Source: Rhodocyclaceae bacterium (GTDB lineage Bacteria > Pseudomonadota > Gammaproteobacteria > Burkholderiales > Rhodocyclaceae). From it: a stretch of 64,000 bases of DNA. Positions 8,285 to 18,159 of the stretch are shown here, piece by piece. How positions within the stretch are numbered: the first letter of the stretch is position 1; the number at the start of each line of letters is the position of its first letter. The notes under the pieces were generated by a model. It made no database searches, had not been told where the DNA came from, and saw only the letters and a program-made list of their open reading frames with translations. Both the position numbers and the translations under genes were made by a program. The stretch spans positions 15,667-79,666 of the forward strand of contig JAGRFY010000092.1 in the NCBI GenBank assembly GCA_020445765.1, read 5' to 3'.

Positions 8285-9196
8285 ATGGAGTTCCAGCCGA
8301 TCATCGATGACATTGCCGCTGTGCTGGCGGCGGAGCGGGGTGCCGGCCGGGTCGCGAGCTACATCCCTGCACTGGCGCGGGTCGACCCGGCGCAGTTCGG
8401 CATCGCGCTATGCACCGGGGACGGGCGGGTCTGCGCGGCCGGCGACGCCGACGTACCGTTTTCGATCCAGAGCATCTCCAAGCTGTTTTCGCTGGCGCTG
8501 GCGATGCGCCACGTCGGCGACGCCCTGTGGCAGCGCATCGGCCGCGAACCGTCGGGCAACCCCTTCAATTCGCTGGTGCAGCTCGAATGGGAGCAGGGCG
8601 TGCCGCGCAATCCCTTCATCAACGCCGGCGCGATCGCCGTCGCCGATCGACTGGTCAGCGCATGCCCCGACGCGCGGGCCACGCTGCTCGCGATGGTCGG
8701 CAGCCTGTGCGGCGAGGCGGTTGCCTTCGACGAGGAGGTGGCCGCGTCGGAGGCCGCCACCGGCTTTCGCAACATCGCACTCGCCAATTTCATGCGCAGC
8801 TTCGGCAAGATCGACAACGATGTCGACACGGTGCTCGACTTGTACTTCCACCAGTGTTCGGTGGCGATGAGCTGCGTCCAGCTTGCCCGCGCGACCGCAT
8901 TTCTGTGCCGTGACGGCGCCCACCCGCTGGACGGCAGCACGGTCGTGACGGAACGCCAGGCCCGACGGCTGAACGCGTTGATGCTGACCTGCGGCACCTA
9001 CGACGCAGCCGGCGAGTTTGCCTTCCGCATCGGCCTGCCGTGCAAGAGCGGCGTCGGCGGTGGCATCGTCGCGGTGGTGCCGGACCGGCTCAGCCTGTGC
9101 GTATGGTCGCCCGGTCTCGACCAGACCGGGAATTCGCTGCTCGGCATGAGGGCGCTGGAGATGTTTGCTGCCAGGACCGGACTGTCGGTGTTCTGA
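8285..9196 (+). CDS. glsA: Glutaminase (GlsA/GlsB family)
   Basis: 303 residues, matching the usual ~300 of the serine-dependent glutaminase family, which hydrolyses L-glutamine to glutamate and ammonia in the cytoplasm. The catalytic S-x-x-K is in F-S-I-Q-S-I-S-K (around residue 62). The P-R-N-P-x-I-N-A-G-A-I motif and the C-terminal P-x-K-S-G-V-G-G-G-I are intact. A GGAGA-like ribosome site precedes the ATG at 8285. The symbol is by family; GlsA and GlsB paralogues cannot be separated here. Confidence 0.92.
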   Translation: MEFQPIIDDIAAVLAAERGAGRVASYIPALARVDPAQFGIALCTGDGRVCAAGDADVPFSIQSISKLFSLALAMRHVGDALWQRIGREPSGNPFNSLVQLEWEQGVPRNPFINAGAIAVADRLVSACPDARATLLAMVGSLCGEAVAFDEEVAASEAATGFRNIALANFMRSFGKIDNDVDTVLDLYFHQCSVAMSCVQLARATAFLCRDGAHPLDGSTVVTERQARRLNALMLTCGTYDAAGEFAFRIGLPCKSGVGGGIVAVVPDRLSLCVWSPGLDQTGNSLLGMRALEMFAARTGLSVF

Positions 9197-9213
9197 GCAA
9201 CGCCCCGACCGAG

Positions 9214-10035
9214 CTATTTCAGTGCGAAGCCGAGATTGTTGAGCGCTTCCACCAAACGATCGCGGCCGGTCAGCGAAGCGGGGCCGGCGACCCGCTTCGA
9301 CGAATGCACCGACCAGGTGCCCCGCACGTTCATGTGCTGGCTCTCGTAGAAGCGTGCCATTGCCTCGTCGTAGGCTGCGAGCGGCGCGTCCTGCTGCGCC
9401 AGCGAGTACTGCTCTTGGTGAAGCACCACCGATTGCGCCGGGCGGGGCTTGATCGATGCCGGCTTCGATTCGTCGGCATGGCCGACGCACATGCCGAATA
9501 CGGCGAAGACCCGCGGCGGCAATCCGAGAATCCGCGCGACCTCCTCAGGGCGATTGCGCATGCCGCCGATGTAGACCAGTGACAGCCCGAGTGATTCGGC
9601 CGCGATGGCGGCATTCTGGGCCGCCAGTGCCGCATCGATGACCCCGACCAGCAGCATCTCGGTGTAGTCGAGCGCCTCGTCCGGCCGCTGGCAATGCTCG
9701 GCGACCCGATGAAGGCGGGCGAGATCGGCGAGCCATACCAGTTGCAGCGGTGCGTCGCGCACGTGAGCCTGCCCGCCCGCGCATTCGGCAAGCGCAGCCT
9801 TGCGTTCGGCGTCACGCACTGCAACCACGCTCCAGGCGTGCAGGTTCGACGAACTGGCCGCCGACTGGGCGGCCGCGATAATGGCCGCGAGCTGGTCGTC
9901 AGTGACTGGATCCGGTCGGTAGGCGCGGACCGAGCGGTGGCTCAGCAGCTGTTCGATGACAGGCGTCACCGCTGCGGGGACGGCCACGGCGTCGGTGCCG
10001 TAGCGGGCCTGGAGAAGCGAGCGGTAGTCGTTCAT
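9214..10035 (-). CDS. NADPH-dependent nitroreductase / flavin reductase (NfsA-like)
   Basis: 273-residue nitroreductase-fold FMN enzyme. Motifs include R-S-V-R-A-Y near residue 33, the A-A-Q-S-A-A-S-S-S-N-L-H-A-W-S segment that contacts FMN, and Y-I-G-G-M-R-N preceding a G-L-P-P-R-V-F-A-V-F-G-M strand. Such enzymes reduce nitro compounds, quinones or flavins at the expense of NAD(P)H. ATG at 10035 has an AAGGAA site. It converges on the glutaminase gene with a 17-base gap. Confidence 0.85.
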   Translation of the reverse strand: MNDYRSLLQARYGTDAVAVPAAVTPVIEQLLSHRSVRAYRPDPVTDDQLAAIIAAAQSAASSSNLHAWSVVAVRDAERKAALAECAGGQAHVRDAPLQLVWLADLARLHRVAEHCQRPDEALDYTEMLLVGVIDAALAAQNAAIAAESLGLSLVYIGGMRNRPEEVARILGLPPRVFAVFGMCVGHADESKPASIKPRPAQSVVLHQEQYSLAQQDAPLAAYDEAMARFYESQHMNVRGTWSVHSSKRVAGPASLTGRDRLVEALNNLGFALK

Positions 10036-10219
10036 GGGATTCCTTTGTGAAGCGTCACCTTGGGGGATTCTATGCGAGCCGGGCGGATCGGGCCGAACCG
10101 CGGCGAAGGGGCAACTTAGCAAGTTTTGAGCATTCCCATCCGAAACTCTGAGCGGCGAGGTGTCCAGCGATTGCCGAACATGGTGGCCGGCAATGAGCCG
10201 GAAACCGGGAGCATCCGAG

Positions 10220-10699
10220 ATGAGAGCCAGACACCTTTCCCTATGCATGTCCGCCGTGCTGTCGCTGGTGGCCGTGTCGCAACACGCAATGGCGGGCGAT
10301 CCGCTGCTGGAACGCGGACGCTACGTCGCCCGCGTCGCCGGATGCAACGATTGCCATACCGCCGGCTATGCGCAGAGTGCCGGTCAGGTGCCCGAAGCGC
10401 AGTGGCTGACCGGCGACCGGCTGGGTTGGCAGGGTCCCTGGGGTACGACCTATGCGACCAACCTCCGGCGCTACATGGCCGGCATCAGCGAGGCCGAGTG
10501 GCTCGCCCGTGCCCCGAAGCTCGGCGCTCGCCCGCCGATGCCATGGTTCGCGCTGCGAGACATGACGGAGGACGACCTGCGGGCACTCTACCGCTTGATC
10601 CGCTCGCTCGGTCCGGCCGGTGACGACGCGCCGACCTTCGCGCCGCCCGGACAGTCGGTGAGCGGGCCGGTGGTGCGCTTTCCGACCTCTCCCGGCTGA
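10220..10699 (+). CDS. Secreted monohaem cytochrome c
   Basis: 159 residues with an N-terminal Sec signal (hydrophobic stretch ending H-A-M-A-G at about residue 26) and a single C-N-D-C-H haem-attachment site near residue 41. The M-P-W-F segment about 100 residues later may supply the axial methionine. It resembles the small cytochrome c subunits of periplasmic dehydrogenases, but no dehydrogenase gene is adjacent, so the redox partner is unknown. The ATG at 10220 places the signal peptide correctly; upstream in-frame ATGs do not. Confidence 0.85.
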   Translation: MRARHLSLCMSAVLSLVAVSQHAMAGDPLLERGRYVARVAGCNDCHTAGYAQSAGQVPEAQWLTGDRLGWQGPWGTTYATNLRRYMAGISEAEWLARAPKLGARPPMPWFALRDMTEDDLRALYRLIRSLGPAGDDAPTFAPPGQSVSGPVVRFPTSPG

Positions 10700-10771
10700 A
10701 ACCGGGCGGCGGCGCCCCCTGCCGCCGCCCCCTCTTTCGCAGCCCTGCGGCGCTGGCTATGATGCGACATC

Positions 10772-11263
10772 ATGGCCTCGTGTGCGCCGATCGAACCCAG
10801 GATCGCCCGGTTGATTTCCGGTGGGGTCTCGATCAGCCTGGCTTCGTGCAGCCCCGGCGGACTGCCGAGCATGGCGCGGGGCAGCGGCTGCCGAGTCGGG
10901 GACGATGGGCGGACGATGACCATCCTGCTGGCGGCCACGCCGGCTGCTGCGCTGCTCGACGACGTGCGCCGAAGTTCCCGGATCGCGGCGGTGTTCAGCC
11001 AGCCTTCCACCCATTTCACGCTCCAGTTCAAGGGGACGGATGCCCGCATCGTGCCGGCCGAGGGCGGCGATCCCGATCGCGCATGGGCCTACGTCGATGC
11101 CTTCGCGGCGGAGCTGTCCGGCCTCGGCTATCCGGTCGAGGTGATCCGCTGCCTGCTGCAGTCGAGCGCGGACGATCTGGTCGCGGTCCGCTTCACCGTC
11201 GACGCGGGCTTCTCCCAGACGCCCGGCCCCGGCGCCGGACAACCGCTGGCGCCGGCGCCATGA
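10772..11263 (+). CDS. Pyridoxamine-5'-phosphate-oxidase-like (FMN split-barrel) protein
   Basis: 163 residues. The pattern of a strand S-I-S-L-A-S-C, a conserved S-M-A-R-G-S-G, a later V-F-S-Q-P-S-T-H and L-Q-F-K-G-T-D fits the PNPOx-like flavin split-barrel superfamily. Such proteins often bind FMN or F420; activity here is unknown. Its TGA overlaps the ATG of the next gene (ATGA at 11260-11263), so the two are probably translationally coupled and work together. No clear ribosome site at 10772. Confidence 0.7.
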   Translation: MASCAPIEPRIARLISGGVSISLASCSPGGLPSMARGSGCRVGDDGRTMTILLAATPAAALLDDVRRSSRIAAVFSQPSTHFTLQFKGTDARIVPAEGGDPDRAWAYVDAFAAELSGLGYPVEVIRCLLQSSADDLVAVRFTVDAGFSQTPGPGAGQPLAPAP

Positions 11264-12630
11264 GAGTTCGCCTCGAGGACATCCGCGCCTGTCTCGACGG
11301 GGCGATTCCCGGCAGCATCGCGACGGTCGCGGCCGACGGCACGCCCAACATCGCCTACCTGTCGCAGGTGCAGTACGTGGACAGCGGGCACGTGGCCCTG
11401 TCCTATCAGTTCTTCAGCAGCACCCGGCGCAACGTGCTGGCGAGTGCCTTTGCGCGGGTCGCCCTGATCCACCCATTCACCGCCGCCCACTACCGACTGA
11501 CCCTCGAGTACCTGCGTACCGAAACCGAGGGCCCGCTGTTCGAAGGAATGAAGGCCAAGCTGGCCGGCATCGCCTCGCACACCGGCATGGCCGACGTCTT
11601 CCGCTTGCTGGGCTCCGATGTCTACCGTGTGCTCGACATCGAGCAGGTGCCGGGCCACTGCCTGCCGGCGCCCCCTGTGCGACGCAACGTGGTACTCGCG
11701 CTGCGGCGCAGCAGTGAGCGGCTGCGCGACGCCACCGACCTCGAAGGCCTGCTCGCCGGGGCGCTGGCCTCGCTGGCGGATCATTTCGCGATCGATCATG
11801 CGATGGTGCTGATGGCGGACGAGCGACGCCAGGCGCTCTACACGATCGCGAGTCATGGCTACGAGAGTTCCGGCGTCGGCTCTGAGATCCCGTTCGGGCA
11901 TGGCGTCATCGGTGTCGCCGCGCGCGAACTGGCGCCGATCCGGATCGGTCATTTCAGTGCCGAATACGCCTACGGACGTGCGATCCGGGAGAATCTCAGC
12001 GCCTGTGGGCTGACCTCCGGGCTGGATGCGGAAATTCCGCTGCCGGGGCTGTCCGACGTCCGCAGCCAGCTGGCGGTACCGATTGCCGTCAACGGGCGCC
12101 TGCTCGGGGTGCTGTGTGCCGAAAGCGCCCGGGATCTTGCCTTCGACTACGACGACGAGGACGCCCTGGTGGCGCTGGCGGCACTGCTCGGCGCGATGAT
12201 GCAATCGCTGCAGCACGGCGCAGACGTACCCGACGAGCGCAACCGCAGGACTGCCGATCGCGATGCGACCGACGGTACGCCGCTCAGCGTCCGCCATTTC
12301 GACGAGAACGACAGCATCTTCGTTGGTGACGACTATCTGATCAAGGGCGTGGCCGGCTCGATCTTCTGGGCACTGGTGCGTGACTACGCATCGCTCGGGC
12401 GGGTCGCGTTCAGCAATCGCGAGCTGCGGCTGGATCCACGGATCCGCCTGCCCGAGCTGGGCGACAATCTTGAAGCCCGTCTGATCCTGCTCAAGCGCCG
12501 ACTCGAAGAGCGTGACTGCGGCATCCGCATCGAGAAGCGTGGTCGCGGCCGCATCGCGCTGCAGGTCGAACGACCCTTGCAGCTGGTCGACATCCCGCGA
12601 CAGCTACCGAACTCGGTCAAGCGTCCCTAA
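11260..12630 (+). CDS. FMN split-barrel / GAF domain sensor protein
   Basis: 456 residues with three parts. Residues 1-130 are a pyridoxamine-oxidase-like split barrel. Residues ~155-325 form a GAF domain with the L-A-V-P-I-A-V-N-G-R-L-L-G-V-L motif. The C-terminal ~90 residues (after an I-F-V-G-D-D-Y-L-I-K-G segment) look like a winged-helix or transcription-factor-like domain with a basic tail. Fusion of a flavin-type barrel to GAF suggests a redox or small-molecule sensor. Coupled to the preceding gene by ATGA. Output is not identifiable from sequence alone. Confidence 0.75.
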   Translation: MRVRLEDIRACLDGAIPGSIATVAADGTPNIAYLSQVQYVDSGHVALSYQFFSSTRRNVLASAFARVALIHPFTAAHYRLTLEYLRTETEGPLFEGMKAKLAGIASHTGMADVFRLLGSDVYRVLDIEQVPGHCLPAPPVRRNVVLALRRSSERLRDATDLEGLLAGALASLADHFAIDHAMVLMADERRQALYTIASHGYESSGVGSEIPFGHGVIGVAARELAPIRIGHFSAEYAYGRAIRENLSACGLTSGLDAEIPLPGLSDVRSQLAVPIAVNGRLLGVLCAESARDLAFDYDDEDALVALAALLGAMMQSLQHGADVPDERNRRTADRDATDGTPLSVRHFDENDSIFVGDDYLIKGVAGSIFWALVRDYASLGRVAFSNRELRLDPRIRLPELGDNLEARLILLKRRLEERDCGIRIEKRGRGRIALQVERPLQLVDIPRQLPNSVKRP

Positions 12631-12735
12631 GAGTTTCGTAAGGCCGATCGAACGGCCGCAAAGCCGTCCTGGAGTCCTTCCTGCGGCGACCGGTGTCATC
12701 GCGTTCGAGATCACGACCGGCGAGGGTGGCACGGC

Positions 12736-12918
12736 ATGAAGATCGATTCGGACTACGCGGACGGGCTGGCGCTGTACGAGGCCATGCAGACGATCTGCAG
12801 CTTCGAGCGGCGCATGGCGGTGCTGCAGGCCCAGGGCATGGCGCCGGGCACCTGCACCGCGGTCGGCCAGGCAGCGGCGGCAGTGGGCGTGATGGTCGCC
12901 ACCCGCATCGTGGCCTGA
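12736..12918 (+). CDS. Small hypothetical protein (60 aa)
   Basis: A 60-residue acidic-then-apolar frame with GAGGG eight bases before its ATG and a C-terminal A-A-A-A-V-G-V-M-V-A-T run. I do not recognise it. It ends 8 bases before the tail of the RND gene on the opposite strand. Coding status rests on the ribosome site and codon usage resembling its neighbours. Confidence 0.4.
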   Translation: MKIDSDYADGLALYEAMQTICSFERRMAVLQAQGMAPGTCTAVGQAAAAVGVMVATRIVA

Positions 12919-12926
12919 CGCGTGGT

Positions 12927-15900
12927 TCAGCGAGCCGTCCGGCCTCGGCGCCACGCCAGCACGCTCACCAGCAGCGCCGGCAGGAAGGTCAGCGTGACCA
13001 CCATCGTGAACACCAGCCCGAACAGCACGATCGCACCGAGGCCGCGGTAGAGTTCGCTGCCGGCGCCCGGCACCAGCACCAATGGCGACAGGCCGCAGAC
13101 CGTGGTGATGGTGGACATGGCGATCGGACGCAGGCGCGAAGCCACCGCCTCACGCACCGCCTCGCGCTCGGTCATGCCGTCTTCGCGCAGATTTCGAATG
13201 GCGCGTTCGACGATCAGGATCGGGTTGTTGACCACCGTGCCGACGAGGATCAGGAAGCCCAGCATCGTGATCATGTCGAAGGCCTGGCTGATCGGCGGCA
13301 GTCCGACCATCGGCAGCGCATGGCCGGCGGCGTTGAGCAGCCACAGGCCGACGATGCCGCCGCCGATGCCGAGCGGGACCGTGGTCATGATCAGGAAGGG
13401 ATAGCCCCAGTGGGAGAAGATCGCGACCAGCAACAGGTAGCACAGCAGCACTGCGACGACGAAGTTGCCGGCCAGGGCGCTTCGCGTGGCGTCGAGCGCG
13501 TCGCTGGCGCCGGAGAGCTTGACGTGGATCGCATCCGGGATTTCGCCGTTGCTGCGGGCAACTTCGATCAACTCGTTGCGCACCTTGTCGACTGCGGTCT
13601 CGAGCGCCACCTCGCGCGGAGGGATGATCGACAGCGTGACCGTGCGCTGGCCGTTGACCCGGCGCACGTTCTCGGTATCGACGGTCTCTACCACATCCGC
13701 GAGACTGGCCAGCGGCAACACGGCGCCGTCGCGCCCGACCACCGGCATCGCGCCGATCTGGTCGAGGCGGGTGATGCGGCCTTCGCTGCTGTACAGATAG
13801 ATATCGATCTTTTCGTCGCCGAGGAAGATCTCGTCCAGATAGGTACCGTCGGCCGTCGCGGCGACGGCGTAGCCGAGCGCGCGACTGTCGATGCCGAGCT
13901 CCGCCAGGCGCTGCCAGCGCGGACGGATCTCGATCAGGGGCTGGCCGAGGGAGAGGCTGGTGGGGTTTGATCGGATTCGCGGGTTGTCGAACAAGGCCTC
14001 GGCTCTGCTGCGCAGTACCTCCGCAACCTGGAATATCTCGGTCAGCCGGTCGCCCGAAATGTCCACATTGACGCTGCGGGTACCGCCGTAGTTGCTGGCA
14101 AAGATCGACCCGCGTGACGAAAACGCGCGCATGCCGGGAATCGCGCGCATCTCGCGCACGATGACATCCATCAGGCCTTCGATGTTGCGCGTGTCCCAGT
14201 CTACCGGTTCCGCGATGACGCGCACCTGTTCGCTCTGCACGATCACCAGCATGTAGCTGATCGCCGGAATCTCGGTCTTGCCGGCGAGGAAGCGAGCGGG
14301 ATCGTCACCGACCGCCGGCAGCAGCTTTTGCTGGAAGCGTTCGGCGGCCTCGCTCATCTCTTCGATGCTGTAGCCGGAAGGCGCTGCCATCAGAGAGAAG
14401 CTCTTCGGTTCCTCGCCGTCCGGCAGGTATTCGGCCGGCGGCGTCAGGCGCACGAAAGCAAGCAAGGCCAGTCCGCCGACGATGAGCAGACACGATGTGC
14501 GCCGCCAGGCGGTGGCCGTGAGCCACGCCGAGGATTCGACAATGGCCCTGCCGAGGGCGGCGCCCGCACGGGAATGGCTGCGTTCCTCGCGAAACTCGAA
14601 GCTGACGAAAGCGGTGGGAATGACCAGCAGCGCGACCGCCATCGACACCAGGATTGCGGCCGACAGCGCGACCGCGATGTCCGAATAGAGCTGGCCGGCC
14701 TCTTCGCGCACGAACAGCACCGGAAGAAACACCAGCACCGTGGTCAAGGTCGAGGCCAGCACGGCGCTCCAGACCTGGCGCACGCCGATCAGGGCCGCCT
14801 CGAGTCGCCTGCGGCCGCGGGCGAGTTCGCGCTCGATGCTCTCGAGGACGACGATGGAGTTGTCCAGCGTCATGCCGATGGCGAAGGCGACACCGGCCAG
14901 CGAGACTACGTTGATCGTGCGCCCGGCCAGCAGCAGGCCGAGGAAACTGGCGATCGTGCATACCGGAATGCCGGCGACACCGATCAGCGTCGCCGGCAGT
15001 GATCTCAGGAACACGTACATGACGGCGGTGGCCAACAAGGCGCCGATCAGCAGGTTCTGCCAGACATTGGCCACCGCCGCCTCGACGTAGCGGACATCGT
15101 CGGTGGTGGCGTTCATGACCATGCCGGCAGGTGCCAGCACCGATGCATTGATCACCGCCACGTCGGCCAGCACGGCATCCTTGATGGCGATGACATTGGA
15201 GCCGGGCTCGCGCCGGATCGACAGATTCACCGCCCGCTCGCCATTGACGTAGGTCTTGGAGCGGATCTCGGCGAAGCCCATCTCGACGTGGCCGATGTCG
15301 CGCAGTCGCAGGATGGCGTCGCCCTCGCGGCGGATGATCAGATCCTCGATCTGGGCGACATCGTCGAAGCGACCTACCGTGCGCAGCAGATAGCGACGCT
15401 TGCCGCTGTCGACGTCGCCGCCGGATACGTCTCGGTTGCGGGCACGCAGCGCGTCGCGCACCTCGGCCAGCGTCACCCCGCGCTCCGCCAGCAGTCGCGG
15501 CTCGACGAAAACCTGGGCCTGGCGCTCGACACCGCCCCAGATGCTGACCTCCGAGACGCCGTCGATGCGCTCCAGGCGGGTGCGCACGCGCTCGTCGAGA
15601 AAGTCGTTCATCTCCTCCATGCGCAGGCCGCGGGGATTGCCCGGCAGCGGCTGGACGCGGAAGAACATGAAGGAGTTGGACGAGAACGAACTGGTGAAGA
15701 TGCGCGGCTCGTCCACGTTCTCGGGATAGGACGAAACCTGCGACAGGGCGTTGCTGACCCGGATCAGCGCGTCGTTGATGTCAGTGCCGAACGGGAATTC
15801 GAGTTCGACGCGGGCATTGCCGGTACTGGCCCCCGAGAGCATGCGCTGCACGCCGGGGACGTTGCGCAGGTAGCGCTCCTGCTCGATCAGGATCTCCTTC

Positions 15901-16073
15901 TCAACGTCCTGCGGGGTCGCCCCTGGCCAACTCGTGCGGATCGAGATCGTGCGCACTTCCAGGTCGGGAATCATCTGCACCGGCACTCGCAGCAGCGCCA
16001 TGATGCCGAAGATGCAGACCACCAGGATGCCGACGGCGAGAAGCGTGCCACGCTTGATGACGGCCTCGAACAC
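12927..16073 (-). CDS. RND-family efflux transporter, inner-membrane subunit
   Basis: 1048 residues, full length for an AcrB/HAE1-type proton-driven exporter. It has the N-terminal helix, two large periplasmic loops, and the central helices with G-M-T-L-D-N-S-I-V-V-L-E in TM4. The duplicated second half ends with an arginine-rich cytoplasmic tail. The start is a GTG (16073) with AGAGG upstream, 20 bases after the adaptor gene. No outer-membrane channel gene is nearby, so a TolC-like partner elsewhere must be used. Substrate unknown; it is not of the CzcA metal type by obvious motif. Confidence 0.9.
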   Translation of the reverse strand: MFEAVIKRGTLLAVGILVVCIFGIMALLRVPVQMIPDLEVRTISIRTSWPGATPQDVEKEILIEQERYLRNVPGVQRMLSGASTGNARVELEFPFGTDINDALIRVSNALSQVSSYPENVDEPRIFTSSFSSNSFMFFRVQPLPGNPRGLRMEEMNDFLDERVRTRLERIDGVSEVSIWGGVERQAQVFVEPRLLAERGVTLAEVRDALRARNRDVSGGDVDSGKRRYLLRTVGRFDDVAQIEDLIIRREGDAILRLRDIGHVEMGFAEIRSKTYVNGERAVNLSIRREPGSNVIAIKDAVLADVAVINASVLAPAGMVMNATTDDVRYVEAAVANVWQNLLIGALLATAVMYVFLRSLPATLIGVAGIPVCTIASFLGLLLAGRTINVVSLAGVAFAIGMTLDNSIVVLESIERELARGRRRLEAALIGVRQVWSAVLASTLTTVLVFLPVLFVREEAGQLYSDIAVALSAAILVSMAVALLVIPTAFVSFEFREERSHSRAGAALGRAIVESSAWLTATAWRRTSCLLIVGGLALLAFVRLTPPAEYLPDGEEPKSFSLMAAPSGYSIEEMSEAAERFQQKLLPAVGDDPARFLAGKTEIPAISYMLVIVQSEQVRVIAEPVDWDTRNIEGLMDVIVREMRAIPGMRAFSSRGSIFASNYGGTRSVNVDISGDRLTEIFQVAEVLRSRAEALFDNPRIRSNPTSLSLGQPLIEIRPRWQRLAELGIDSRALGYAVAATADGTYLDEIFLGDEKIDIYLYSSEGRITRLDQIGAMPVVGRDGAVLPLASLADVVETVDTENVRRVNGQRTVTLSIIPPREVALETAVDKVRNELIEVARSNGEIPDAIHVKLSGASDALDATRSALAGNFVVAVLLCYLLLVAIFSHWGYPFLIMTTVPLGIGGGIVGLWLLNAAGHALPMVGLPPISQAFDMITMLGFLILVGTVVNNPILIVERAIRNLREDGMTEREAVREAVASRLRPIAMSTITTVCGLSPLVLVPGAGSELYRGLGAIVLFGLVFTMVVTLTFLPALLVSVLAWRRGRTAR

Positions 16074-16093
16074 GGCTCAAGCCTCTGTCGGTT

Positions 16094-17173
16094 TCATCGC
16101 GTCGCGACGACCCGGAGCGGCTGGCCGTCGCGCAGGCGCTCGTTGCCGCGAACCACCACCATCTGGCCGGCGGCGAGTCCGTCCGCGACCTCGATTCGGT
16201 CGCCCAGGGTGCGGCCGACGCGCACTTCGCGGCGGCGGGCGACGACGTTGCCGTCGCCGTCGCTGGCCGCCAGCCAGACTTCGGCACGACCGTCCGCGTG
16301 GCGCAGCACGGCATCGCGCGGTACGGCGACACCGCTGCCATCCTCGCCGAGTCGGAACTGGACGTGGGCGGACATGCCGGGTGCAATGCGGTCGCCGGCA
16401 TCGTCCACCAGCACGCGCACGAGGAAGGTGCGGGCAGTGGCATCACCGACCGGTACGCGCGCGGCGATGCGTCCCGGCAGGCGGAGGTCTGGCAGGGCGT
16501 CGGGCATTACCAGCACCGGCGTTTCCGGAGTGAGTTCGGCAAAGCGTTCCTGGGGCACCTGGACGTCGATGCGCAGAGGCCGCGTGGCTACCAGTTCGAA
16601 CACTGAATCGCCGGTGTCGACCCATTCGCCCAGTTCGGTACTTCGGCGCACGATGACGCCCTCGAACGGCGCGCTGACGCGATGGCGAGCGACCCGCTCG
16701 GCAGACTCGCGGGACTGCGCCACGATGCGTCGCTCCGCGGCGAGCGCGATGTCGACCTCGGCCTGGCTGGCCGGCAGGCGTGTCTCGGGCAGGAAGGCCT
16801 TGTCCACGAGCGATCGCGCCTCGCCATGCAGGCGGCGAGCTTCGCGTACCCGGGTGCGTGCCTCTTCGAGCTGGGCCTGGTCGCGGCGCAGGGCGAGGCG
16901 GGCCAATTCGTCGTCGAGCTCGAGCAGCAACTGGCCGGCTCGCACCCGATCGCCGACGTCGGCGGCAATTGCAGCCACCAGCCCGCCGACCCGCGGAGAG
17001 AGTTCGGCCCGGCGCTGGGCGGTGACGGTGCCGCTCAGATCGAGGATGCGGTCACGACCGCTGGGTTTCAGCGTCGCGACTTCCACCGGCGCGGCCTGCT
17101 CTTGCGCATGGGCGCCGGCAAGCAGGGCAACGAGGCAGGCGAGTGCGCCGAGGCTTCTTCGAATTCTGTCCAT
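16094..17173 (-). CDS. RND efflux periplasmic adaptor (membrane fusion protein)
   Basis: 359 residues with a signal peptide (cleavage after A-H-A-Q near residue 24), then the lipoyl/barrel-sandwich halves flanking a helical hairpin (residues ~90-155), a beta-barrel and a membrane-proximal domain. It bridges the RND pump to an outer-membrane channel. It is transcribed together with the pump gene 20 bases downstream. No lipobox, so it is likely a soluble or uncleaved-anchor adaptor. Confidence 0.88.
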   Translation of the reverse strand: MDRIRRSLGALACLVALLAGAHAQEQAAPVEVATLKPSGRDRILDLSGTVTAQRRAELSPRVGGLVAAIAADVGDRVRAGQLLLELDDELARLALRRDQAQLEEARTRVREARRLHGEARSLVDKAFLPETRLPASQAEVDIALAAERRIVAQSRESAERVARHRVSAPFEGVIVRRSTELGEWVDTGDSVFELVATRPLRIDVQVPQERFAELTPETPVLVMPDALPDLRLPGRIAARVPVGDATARTFLVRVLVDDAGDRIAPGMSAHVQFRLGEDGSGVAVPRDAVLRHADGRAEVWLAASDGDGNVVARRREVRVGRTLGDRIEVADGLAAGQMVVVRGNERLRDGQPLRVVATR

Positions 17174-17316
17174 TCAGCGCGGGCTGCGGCCGCTGGCGCG
17201 AGTTTCCATACTTGCCAATCTTAACCTCCCGTGTGTGATCGGTGGCAGCGTGCACTCCCGCGCCGCCAAAGCCGAAACGGTTGTACCCTCTGCCGCATTA
17301 CCGGTCGGGAGACGAC

Positions 17317-18159
17317 ATGAGACTCGTGCTTGGCATTCTCGCTGTCGCCGGCGTGCTGGCGCTGGCCTGGTTCGTGTCGCGCCCGCCGAAGCTCGATCCG
17401 CCGCGGGCGGCACCGCCGGTGGTGCAGGCCCAGCCGCCCAGCGTGTCGCAAGGGGAAGTCCTGCCGCCGACTCAGCCCGAATTCCCGATCGATCGCCTCG
17501 TGCTCAGCGGCGACGGTGTCGACGCCGGCGAGGCGCAGCCGTCGGGTGACGCCGCGCAGCAGCCGGTCACGCCGCTGCCGTCGCTCGCCGACAGCGCGGA
17601 GCACGTCGAGCGCTGGCTGGTTGCCAGTGTCGGCGAGCGTGCTCGCGGCCTGCTGGCCGGCAGCGATGTGGTACGCCGGGTGGTGGCCACGGTGGACAAC
17701 CTGTCGCGCGAGAAGGCTTCGGTCAGGCTGTGGCCGGTATCCACCGCAGCGGGGCTGCCGATCGTCGAATCCGGTCGCGGCGGGCCGGTGCTGATGCCGG
17801 CCAATGCGGCACGCTACGCCGCCTTCGTCGAAATGGCGGAGTCGGTCAATGTCGACGCCCTTGTTTCCGGCTACAAGGCGCTCTATCCGGCGTTCCAGGA
17901 AGCCTACCGGGAACTCGGATATCCCACCGGCAATTTCAACGACCGGCTGGTCGGAGCGATCGACCATCTGCTGGCTTCGCCGGAAATCGAAGGTCCGATC
18001 GCGCTGGTGCAGCCGAAGGTCATCTACCAGTTTGCCGATCCCGAACTCGAGTCGTTGTCGGCCGGGCAGAAGATCATGGTGCGCATCGGCCCCGACAACG
18101 CCCGGCGGGTCAAGCAGCGCCTGCGGCTGATCCGCCGACGGCTGGCCGGTCAGCGCTGA
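17317..18159 (+). CDS. DUF3014 domain protein
   Basis: 280 residues: one N-terminal membrane anchor (L-G-I-L-A-V-A-G-V-L-A-L-A-W-F-V), a proline/alanine-rich linker to about residue 95, and a conserved C-terminal domain with the Y-K-A-L-Y-P-A-F-Q-E-A-Y-R-E-L-G-Y core typical of DUF3014. Probably a periplasm-facing inner-membrane protein; function unknown. The ATG at 17317 follows GGAG. The stop lies directly against the stop of the convergent MFS gene. Confidence 0.8.
   Translation: MRLVLGILAVAGVLALAWFVSRPPKLDPPRAAPPVVQAQPPSVSQGEVLPPTQPEFPIDRLVLSGDGVDAGEAQPSGDAAQQPVTPLPSLADSAEHVERWLVASVGERARGLLAGSDVVRRVVATVDNLSREKASVRLWPVSTAAGLPIVESGRGGPVLMPANAARYAAFVEMAESVNVDALVSGYKALYPAFQEAYRELGYPTGNFNDRLVGAIDHLLASPEIEGPIALVQPKVIYQFADPELESLSAGQKIMVRIGPDNARRVKQRLRLIRRRLAGQR

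Noticed and set aside
10759-11259. Upstream in-frame extension of the GAF protein
   Set aside because: The frame overlaps the separate split-barrel gene; the ATG at 11260 with ATGA overlap and family similarity is better supported.
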